IMG/VR virus record: IMGVR_UViG_3300005528_000064
Location: 1 to 62,845 of that record
Length of the DNA stretch: 62,845 bases
Reading direction: 5' to 3' (one strand)
DNA from: a virus
Made by a program: the position numbers and the translations under genes
The notes under the pieces: generated by a model
What the model was told of the DNA's origin: nothing
The model's input: only the letters and a program-made list of their open reading frames with translations
Database searches by the model: none
Shown here: one piece after another, positions 40,048-45,733 of the stretch
How the letters are laid out: each line of letters opens with the position of its first letter
Numbering within the stretch: the stretch's first letter is position 1

Positions 40048-40111
40048 TCTCCTGATTGTGTAGGGCAACATGCCCCCATAGCCCCCGCGTGAGGGGCTAT
40101 AGGGGCCGGTC
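40048..40111 (-). repeat. Hairpin repeat H1, copy 2
   Basis: Near-identical to 39506-39571 (two bases shorter, two substitutions in the hairpin part). It overlaps the last codon of the gene at 40110 and supplies the ribosome site of the gene at 39843. Confidence 0.75.
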
Positions 40112-40505
40112 AGTGCTTAGTCGGGCGAAGGCGGATGCAGATTCCGGGCGATCCCCGCCCGTACCATTCGCGCCCGTGGACATCCCGCACCCTGACGGAC
40201 TGGTAATACTTACCATGTGTGTACGATGGCCGAGTCAGTTCGCAAGAATTGGAATCGATTACGTGGCCTAGGGTGTTGCCCTTCCATCCAGTCAGGCGCT
40301 TCCCGTCGCTCGACAGATAGCCCGTGAAGGGGCGGGAACGGTCCAGCAGTGCCCGGACTTCGCGCAGGTGTACGCCTTCGTCTGAGAACACTTCTCCGGC
40401 GTCGTTTCTGGCGTAGTTTGTCGTGAACCCGTCAGATGCCCCGATGAATTGCTTTCCGGTTTCTGCGCACGTCAGGGTGCGGCCGATCAAAGATTCGGTT
40501 TGCAT
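40110..40505 (-). CDS. Hypothetical early protein
   Basis: 131 residues. LIGRTLTCAETGKQFIGASDG, YARNDAGEVFSDEGVHLREVR and a basic tail GREWYGRGSPGICIRLRP. A small beta-type domain is likely. The start follows GAGGATTGACCT. No family recognised. Confidence 0.6.
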   Translation of the reverse strand: MQTESLIGRTLTCAETGKQFIGASDGFTTNYARNDAGEVFSDEGVHLREVRALLDRSRPFTGYLSSDGKRLTGWKGNTLGHVIDSNSCELTRPSYTHGKYYQSVRVRDVHGREWYGRGSPGICIRLRPTKH

Positions 40506-40540
40506 AGGTCAATCCTCAGCGCGCATGGCGCGCAGCAGTG

Positions 40541-40615
40541 TTAAATGACCCCCAGCAGCGCCAGCAGCAGTGCCACTAGGGAAACGAGAACAATGGCTTT
40601 GTCTTCAGTGGTCAC
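40541..40615 (-). CDS. Candidate 24-residue membrane peptide
   Basis: GTG at 40615 overlaps the upstream TGA (GTGA). The peptide starts with MTTEDKA, followed by a 17-residue hydrophobic helix of Val, Leu and Ala ending in GVI. It is too short for certainty, but the coupled start and the clean single helix make a small membrane peptide plausible. Confidence 0.4.
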   Translation of the reverse strand: MTTEDKAIVLVSLVALLLALLGVI

Positions 40616-40812
40616 AACGTCACCCGATCCGCCAGGGCATCGGATATCTGCCCGTCACGGTGCAGTGAGTCCACAAAGTCTACAAACGTGCACCGGACGG
40701 TAGCGCAGTGGAAGTTTTGTGGCTTGCTCAGAATCCCGGCCTCCCTTGCTTGCTCTGCTAGGTGCGGATATGCGGCCCAGAATGCGGCCCGGACTTGTTT
40801 CTGTGTTGTCAT
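40612..40812 (-). CDS. Small phage protein (QVRAAFW...FVDFVDSLHRDGQIS family)
   Basis: 66 residues from the ATG at 40812. KQVRAAFWAAYPHL, RCTFVDFVDSLHRDGQISDALADRVTL are typical of a conserved small family in phages of Proteobacteria. It overlaps the stop of the gene at 40824 region by operon layout. Function unknown. Confidence 0.7.
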   Translation of the reverse strand: MTTQKQVRAAFWAAYPHLAEQAREAGILSKPQNFHCATVRCTFVDFVDSLHRDGQISDALADRVTL

Positions 40813-40823
40813 GGTTTGCCCCT

Positions 40824-41255
40824 TCAGTAAACACAAACACCGTTGGTGTAGCAGGAATCAGCGCGAGACCCTGCGGGAATATCACCAGGGCGCAGGATGT
40901 AAAGACAAGCTCCGCGCGGATCGGTCTGAATGTAATAGTTCAGTGCCTCACTCCCTGAACTTGTCCGGGCCTTGTTGCATGCGTCGATGATGCGGGCCAA
41001 GCGCTTTTTTGCTCCGGCTTCACGATCAGGCACGGGGCGGCTATAACGCTTGCCCTTGTGTTCCCAGTAAAAACGGGGCTTGTCCGTTTCATCGTCCCTC
41101 TCGATAGCGCCGTGGTCGGTCCCAGCTTCGTGCAGATACCACCTTTGCAGGGTGTTCGAGATACGCCGCAGGGCGGTGGCTTCGTCGGAAGTGAAACCGA
41201 GGGCGCGCAGGGTGTTTTCAAGCGCCGTCAGGCGCAGCAGTTCTTTCTTAGTCAT
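40824..41255 (-). CDS. Hypothetical phage protein (IQTDPRGACLYI family)
   Basis: 143 residues. An N-terminal helical half (LGFTSDEATALRRISNTLQRWYLHEAG) precedes a domain with PRFYWEHKGKRYSRPVPDREAGAKKRLARII and YYIQTDPRGACLYILRPGD, a signature I know from many phage genomes without assigned function. Its leader holds a hairpin (41303-41321). Confidence 0.68.
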   Translation of the reverse strand: MTKKELLRLTALENTLRALGFTSDEATALRRISNTLQRWYLHEAGTDHGAIERDDETDKPRFYWEHKGKRYSRPVPDREAGAKKRLARIIDACNKARTSSGSEALNYYIQTDPRGACLYILRPGDIPAGSRADSCYTNGVCVY

Positions 41256-41302
41256 TTGGTTTCTCCTGATAGGTTTGATGTCCAGGGCTGGCGCATCCCA
41301 TA

Positions 41303-41321
41303 GGGTCCGAAAGACCCTAGG
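41303..41321 (-). other. Intergenic hairpin before the gene at 40824
   Basis: TAGGGTC-N5-GACCCTA, a 7-pair stem in the gap between the genes at 41330 and 40824. It occupies the same relative place as repeat H1 before two other genes of this operon. No T-run. Confidence 0.5.
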
Positions 41322-41329
41322 CGGATAGG

Positions 41330-41665
41330 TCAGGTGTCCATCGTTTCCCGTTCCTGACGGGCCAGGATCGCGGCTTCATAGTCGGGGGTTTCGTCAATCC
41401 TCACGGGCTTGTAAGTGCTGACGCCGTAGGGTTGACCCTTGAGGGCGGCTTGTGCGGCTTTGGTGTAGCCCTTGAATGCTGGCCGTCCGTGGTAGTCGGT
41501 GGAGCGAATGACCACGTAACCCGCAACGTTCAAGGCATCATGTAGCCACGCATGCGAAGGGATGAAAGACCATCCGTTGTTCCCGGCTTGAATGTCCGTC
41601 ATGGTGCGGAGGATGATGGCGGATTGTTCCGGGGTGAAGAAACGAGCGGCAGCGAGAGCAGGCAT
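41330..41665 (-). CDS. Hypothetical phage protein
   Basis: 111 residues. LAAARFFTPEQSAIILRTMTDIQAG, WSFIPSHAWLHDALNVAGYVVIRS and a basic region GRPAFKGYTKAAQAAL. Second gene of the operon driven from region E. Function unknown. Confidence 0.6.
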   Translation of the reverse strand: MPALAAARFFTPEQSAIILRTMTDIQAGNNGWSFIPSHAWLHDALNVAGYVVIRSTDYHGRPAFKGYTKAAQAALKGQPYGVSTYKPVRIDETPDYEAAILARQERETMDT

Positions 41666-41688
41666 GTCTGGTTCTCCTTATGTGTAGG

Positions 41689-41928
41689 TCAACGGCCACG
41701 GGCATAAGCCCGCAAAGCCCGCAGATAGTCCAGCTTTGCTGCGCGGTTCCCCTGACTGCGGGTGTTCCCTTGCCACGCAACGACCACTGTGCCGCTAGGC
41801 TTGACGCCCAGGAAGCGGCCCATGCTGTTGGGCTCTCGTGTCCCCGCGTAAACCCATTGTCCAGGTTGAGCGTGGGCCAGCAATTCTGTAGGGGTTGACC
41901 AAATGTTGAAGGCGGGAAGGAATCGCAT
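41689..41928 (-). CDS. Hypothetical small protein, first gene of the operon
   Basis: 79 residues from the ATG at 41928, with CAGGAG seven bases upstream. TELLAHAQPGQWVYAGTREPNSMGRFLGVKPSGTVVVAWQGN suggests a small beta barrel; the C-terminus is basic (AAKLDYLRALRAYARGR). It could bind nucleic acid. Confidence 0.6.
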   Translation of the reverse strand: MRFLPAFNIWSTPTELLAHAQPGQWVYAGTREPNSMGRFLGVKPSGTVVVAWQGNTRSQGNRAAKLDYLRALRAYARGR

Positions 41929-41969
41929 CTGTGTTCTCCTGAGCACTACACCGTGCAGTGCATGGGGAG

Positions 41970-42010
41970 ACTGTAGGCCCTTGTCTGGCCCTTGTCACTA
42001 GGGACAAACC
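41970..42010 (-). promoter_or_regulatory. Leftward promoter and operator, region E
   Basis: Minus strand: -35 GTGACA (41998-41993), 17 bases, -10 TACAGT (41975-41970). CCCTAGT abuts the -35, within AGGG-N5-CCCT on the plus strand (42000-42012 area). The spacer repeats AAGGGCCAGAC / AAGGGCC. Same plan as regions C and D. Confidence 0.58.
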
Positions 42011-42013
42011 CTC

Positions 42014-42130
42014 ATGTATAAACGTACAGTGCGAGTGCTGGTGCGGTGCCGGAGCCCGCCCGCAGTGAGCGAAGCGAGCAGCAGTCTCTTGCATTCCTCA
42101 TCTGTTCCCCTATACTGTATAGAACCCCAG
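42014..42130 (+). promoter_or_regulatory. Candidate late promoter with LexA-like boxes
   Basis: Plus strand: -35 TTGCAT (42089-42094), 16 bases, -10 TATACT (42111-42116). The box TACTGT-N8-CCAGTA (core 42115-42130) overlaps the -10 and differs from the SOS consensus at one conserved base. A second box ATGT-N8-ACAG is at 42014-42029, also one mismatch. The promoter faces the terminase-small-like gene at 42145 and thus the whole late operon. Confidence 0.55.
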
Positions 42131-42144
42131 TAGGACAAACACCT

Positions 42145-42816
42145 ATGAAGCTATCAAGAAAGACTCTAGAGAAAGCAGCTAAGGAACTGCCCCCGAGTGC
42201 TTACCTCGGTAAAGCCGTTTCCGATGGACTCACGACAAAGCAAAGAAACTTCGCACGGGCTGTAGCTATGGGAGCCACTAAAGCAGATGCTTTCAGGGCC
42301 AGCTATGACGCCACCAGTAAGCACACATTGACCCGCCACCCGTACATGCTTATGCGCGACGAAAGAATACAAAAAGAAATCGACGCCTATGCCCTGGCAA
42401 TAGAGGCAGCGAAGCATAGAACCCCTGCCGCTTTGCGTGATCTTGTCATTCAGGGACTAGTGCAAGTGGCCCTAGCAGAAGACACAAAAGACAGTGTACG
42501 GGTGCAAGCATTGAAGACCCTTGGCACAGTAACCGAGGTGGCAGCGTTCACTGAGCGTAAGGAAGTCCGCAGCATTACCAGCAGCGATGATGCGCGAGCC
42601 CGTGTCATGTCTGAGCTTCGCACACTGCTTACCGCACAAGCTCAGGACGCGACCGTCATCGAGGCCGAGGCAGATTCCCTGCTGCGGGAACTGAGCGGGA
42701 CGAGTGAGCCTAGCGTTAATTTTAACGGCGACGCCACGGACAACGAGGTGGCGCAGGACGCAGACCCACCCACCGGGCACCCCCCCGATGCAGCAGCAGG
42801 AGTCCCGCTGCCTTGA
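42145..42816 (+). CDS. Terminase small subunit-like protein
   Basis: 223 residues from the ATG at 42145. SDGLTTKQRNFARAVAMGATKADAFRASYDA, then HPYMLMRDERIQKEIDAYA and a helical region with SVRVQALKTLGTVTEVAAFTERKEV, follow the layout of small terminase subunits, which bind DNA and present it to the large subunit. The C-terminus is acidic and Pro-rich. Its DNA carries one of the TTAA palindromes (42714). It is the first gene of the late operon, with three small genes between it and TerL. Confidence 0.7.
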   Translation: MKLSRKTLEKAAKELPPSAYLGKAVSDGLTTKQRNFARAVAMGATKADAFRASYDATSKHTLTRHPYMLMRDERIQKEIDAYALAIEAAKHRTPAALRDLVIQGLVQVALAEDTKDSVRVQALKTLGTVTEVAAFTERKEVRSITSSDDARARVMSELRTLLTAQAQDATVIEAEADSLLRELSGTSEPSVNFNGDATDNEVAQDADPPTGHPPDAAAGVPLP

Positions 42817-43139
42817 ACATACTATTCCACTCAAACTGCCCCTACCTCGCACCGATTCCACTCAAACGACTCTATGCCCCAATGAACGCCGTTAAATTTA
42901 ACGCTCCCCTGCCATTAAATTTAACGCTAGCACCAGACCCCACCCCCTAAATCTGGCGACACCCCCCCGGTCAGTCTTTCTACAAAAAGTGGTGGGGGGA
43001 AGTACCAAAAATTTTGGGACTAAATTTTGGTGCCGTTAAATTTAACGGATGACATAAACTGGTTTAACAAACGTGGCTAAGTTGTTGATTTGTAACGATT
43101 TTTGTTAGGCTGCCTTACCGGAAGCAAAAGGGCCGAAGA
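42817..43139 (+). other. Non-coding stretch with TTAAATTTAA palindromes
   Basis: About 320 bases with no convincing gene. It holds CGTTAAATTTAACG (42890-42903), a variant ATTAAATTTAACG (42914-42926) and the perfect 16-base palindrome CCGTTAAATTTAACGG (43033-43048). Two CATTCCACTCAAAC-like direct repeats lie near 42825-42868 (ATTCCACTCAAAC twice). A leader element GCTAAGTTGTTGATTT (43077-43092) precedes the next gene. Confidence 0.6.
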
Positions 43140-43508
43140 ATGTTAAACATGCTAAAAGACCCGGCAAAACGCGCAGAGTGGGTGTATGGGCAGTCGATGG
43201 CTCCGTGCCCAAAATGCGGCAGTTACAACATGAAGCCGCAAATGCCAATTGCGATGGAGACAACCGGAAATGAAACGGTGCCACAACTTGTGGGCAAGTG
43301 GGCGCGTGCCACAAAGGCCGGAGCTACGCCGCTGCAAGGCCCGGCCTACTACGCATGCTGGGACTGTTTCCACAAGGGGCCAGCCGTGGATTGCACCGGT
43401 CGCACTAGCGAGGACTGCCGCGCCGACCGCGCATTGAATACCGAGATGAAGCGACTGTGGAACGCGCAGACGCCAAACGTGCCGTTAAAATTAACGGAAG
43501 TAAAGTGA
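43140..43508 (+). CDS. Lar-like restriction-alleviation / zinc-ribbon protein
   Basis: 122 residues. PCPKCGSYNMKP and YYACWDCFHKGPAVDC form the two-knuckle ribbon of the Lar family (CPxCGs...C..C...GP), with the family's ending EMKRLWN. Lar of Rac prophage relieves type I restriction. The insert between the knuckles (about 33-70) is longer than usual, so this is a probable but not certain member. Another palindrome CCGTTAAAATTAACGG (43482-43497) lies in its last codons. Confidence 0.6.
   Translation: MLNMLKDPAKRAEWVYGQSMAPCPKCGSYNMKPQMPIAMETTGNETVPQLVGKWARATKAGATPLQGPAYYACWDCFHKGPAVDCTGRTSEDCRADRALNTEMKRLWNAQTPNVPLKLTEVK
43482..43497. repeat. TTAA palindrome at the end of the Lar-like gene
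   Basis: CCGTTAAAATTAACGG, one of five related palindromes between 42714 and 43497. Confidence 0.65.
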
Positions 43509-43552
43509 TGCTTTAAGAGTGTGCGCTAAGTTGTTGATTTTTAAGGGTTTTT

Positions 43553-43933
43553 ATGAACAAGTGGCTTGACAGAAGAATTTCAGCGCCGGGGCCGTATCTC
43601 ACTTTGTGTTTAAGTGAGAAGGAGTATGAGGGTGCTATGAAGGCGCTGAAGGTCAAGCACTACGGTCCGTGGATCTCTACGCCGCAGGCATCTGCGACGA
43701 CGCACAACTTGAGTAATGAGGATGGGAACCTGTGTGCGGTGGTGTGCTTAAGTGACTATGCTGGCCGAAATCCCGTCGAAGTAGCAGGGCTTCTGGTCCA
43801 TGAAGCAGTGCATGTGTGGCAGGAGTACTGTGACTTCTACGGCGAGAAGTTTCCTGGCCGTGAGCAAGAGGCGTATGCAGTGCAGTCGCTGGCGCAAGAA
43901 CTGATGGCAGAGTTTGCGCGGCGAAATGGATAA
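43553..43933 (+). CDS. Zincin-like metallopeptidase-fold protein
   Basis: 126 residues. VEVAGLLVHEAVHVWQEY has the HExxH zinc motif (HEAVH, near residue 83), followed by GEKFPGREQEAYAVQSLAQELM with a Glu in the right place for a third ligand. Small proteins of this type are common before phage terminase genes, with unknown substrate. Its leader repeats the GCTAAGTTGTTGATTT element seen before the Lar-like gene. Confidence 0.72.
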   Translation: MNKWLDRRISAPGPYLTLCLSEKEYEGAMKALKVKHYGPWISTPQASATTHNLSNEDGNLCAVVCLSDYAGRNPVEVAGLLVHEAVHVWQEYCDFYGEKFPGREQEAYAVQSLAQELMAEFARRNG

Positions 43934-44006
43934 GAAGTGGCGCACGAAGAAGGTATTGCAGAGTCCTCTGAGGAAGGTGTATGGGTCCAAGGAGGAGGTA
44001 TTGGAG

Positions 44007-44237
44007 ATGGGGATGACTGAGGCTCAGAAGGAAGTGTTTTTGGCTATAGATGTGTGGTGGTGCCGGTTTGGGTACGGCCCGAGTCTGCGGAACATTTGTG
44101 AGTTGAGGGGTAAGCCTGGGCTTGGGAGCACGAAGAAGATCGTGGATAGGTTGGTGAAGCTGGGTGCTCTCAAGAGGGTTGAGGGGATGGGAAGGTCTGT
44201 GCGGCCGACGTACATCAGCTTTAGGAATATGGAATGA
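44007..44237 (+). CDS. Stand-alone LexA-type winged-helix DNA-binding protein
   Basis: 76 residues from the ATG at 44007, chosen because GGAGGAGG lies eight bases upstream; an ATG at 43926 would add 27 residues and overlap the previous gene. MTEAQKEVFLAIDVWWCRFGYGPSLRNICE, GSTKKIVDRLVKLGALKRVEG-GRSVRP matches the LexA N-terminal domain in order (TARQQEVFDLIRDHI...G-PPT-AEIA, SP-AAEEHLKALARKG, SRGIR). The S24 protease half and the Ala-Gly cleavage site are absent. Its stop overlaps the TerL ATG. It may bind the LexA-like boxes of this genome, or serve as a small-terminase-like DNA binder. Confidence 0.78.
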   Translation: MGMTEAQKEVFLAIDVWWCRFGYGPSLRNICELRGKPGLGSTKKIVDRLVKLGALKRVEGMGRSVRPTYISFRNME

Positions 44238-45724
44238 AGTTGGATGATCTAGTGGCGAGTCTGTCTCCTGCGGATCAGGAGAAGCTGTTACAGCAGGTAC
44301 AAGATTACAAGGATGCTGTGGACAGGGAGAAGTGTCAGAAGAGCTTCATGGCGTACGTAAAGAAGATGTGGCCGGGGTTTATTCATGGCCGACACCATGC
44401 GGTGATGGCTAAGAAGTTTGAGGAGATCGCGGAAGGTAAGTTGAAGAGGCTGTGTATCTCTTTGCCACCGAGGCACAGCAAGAGCGAGATGGGATCGTTC
44501 TTGTTCCCGGCGTGGTTTCTTGGCCGGTTTCCAAATAAAAAAATCATTCAAGCATCCAACACGGCAGAGCTTGCTGTAAGTTTTGGACGCAAAGTTAGAA
44601 ACTTAGTGCTATCAGATGAGTACCAAAAAATCTTTCCTGGCGTAACTTTGCGGCAAGACTCCAAAGCAGCGGGCCGCTGGAGCACAAGCCAAGGGGGGGA
44701 GTCATTTAGTATCGGCGTTGGCGGCACGATGACTGGCCGTGGCGCTGATCTGATGATAATTGATGATCCGCACAACGAGGGCGAGGCCGCGCTTGCCGCG
44801 TTTCAGCCGGAGATTTACGACAAGTCTTACGAGTGGTTTACTTCTGGTCCCCGTCAGCGTCTCCAGCCTGGAGGGGCTATTGTCATCATCGCCACTAGGT
44901 GGTCCAAGAGAGACTTGATTGGACGCGTGCTCAAGGCGGCGGGCGAGCTAGGAAAAGAAGAAGAGTGGGAAGTCATTGAACTCCCGGCGATCATGCCTTC
45001 GGGTAAACCCTTATGGCCTGAGTTTTGGTCGCTGGAGGAACTGTCTGCGCTAAGGGACGAACTCCCACCGGGTAAGTGGAACGCTCAGTACCAGCAAAAT
45101 CCCACCGCCGAAGAAGGTGCTATTGTTAAACGGGAGTGGTGGAAGATTTGGGAGAAGGAGAAGCCTCCTTCATGTGAGTTCATCATCCAGTCTTGGGACA
45201 CTGCCTTTACTAAGGTTGAGCGAAACGACTACTCCGCTTGTACTACGTGGGGTGTGTTCCACATGAACGAAGATGAAAAGGATGTCAATATCATCTTGTT
45301 GGACTGTTTTCAGAAGCGGATGGAGTTCCCTGAGCTTAAAGAAAAGGCACTTGCTCACTATAGAGAGTGGGAGCCTGACTCGTTTATTGTGGAAGCCAAG
45401 GCCGCAGGCGCTCCGTTGATCTTTGAACTGCGGGCGATGGGCATTCCGGTGTCTGAATACACCCCAAGCAGGGGGAATGACAAGTTTGTCCGTATCAATT
45501 CTGTGGCAGACCTGTTCCAATCAGGTAAAGTCTGGGCTCCAGACACCCGGTGGGCTAGAGAACTCATCGAAAACATGGCCGCTTTTCCGAACGCACCCCA
45601 CGACGACGATGTGGACAGTGCCGTACAAGCGTTGATCCGCTTCCGGCAGGGTGGTTTCCTGCGTCTACAGACAGACGAACAGGACGAAATGCGGTCTTTC
45701 AAGCGCAAAGTAGCGTTTTACTGA
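44234..45724 (+). CDS. terL: Terminase large subunit
   Basis: 496 residues. ATPase: Walker A-like PPRHSKSE (78-85) and Walker B LMIIDDPH (173-180). A coupling motif IIATRWS follows. Nuclease: SWDTAF (Asp322), VEAKAAG (Glu387) and the HDDDVDS cluster (457-461). The nuclease has the RNase H-like order expected of packaging motors that cut concatemers and pump DNA into the prohead. It is translationally coupled to the LexA-like gene. Confidence 0.95.
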   Translation: MKLDDLVASLSPADQEKLLQQVQDYKDAVDREKCQKSFMAYVKKMWPGFIHGRHHAVMAKKFEEIAEGKLKRLCISLPPRHSKSEMGSFLFPAWFLGRFPNKKIIQASNTAELAVSFGRKVRNLVLSDEYQKIFPGVTLRQDSKAAGRWSTSQGGESFSIGVGGTMTGRGADLMIIDDPHNEGEAALAAFQPEIYDKSYEWFTSGPRQRLQPGGAIVIIATRWSKRDLIGRVLKAAGELGKEEEWEVIELPAIMPSGKPLWPEFWSLEELSALRDELPPGKWNAQYQQNPTAEEGAIVKREWWKIWEKEKPPSCEFIIQSWDTAFTKVERNDYSACTTWGVFHMNEDEKDVNIILLDCFQKRMEFPELKEKALAHYREWEPDSFIVEAKAAGAPLIFELRAMGIPVSEYTPSRGNDKFVRINSVADLFQSGKVWAPDTRWARELIENMAAFPNAPHDDDVDSAVQALIRFRQGGFLRLQTDEQDEMRSFKRKVAFY

Positions 45725-45733
45725 GGATTACAG

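Noticed and set aside
42046-42144. Longer start (GTG/CTG-type) for the small-terminase-like gene at 42046
   Set aside because: The extension would run through the promoter and LexA-like box, and its residues have no family match; the ATG at 42145 has AGGA upstream.
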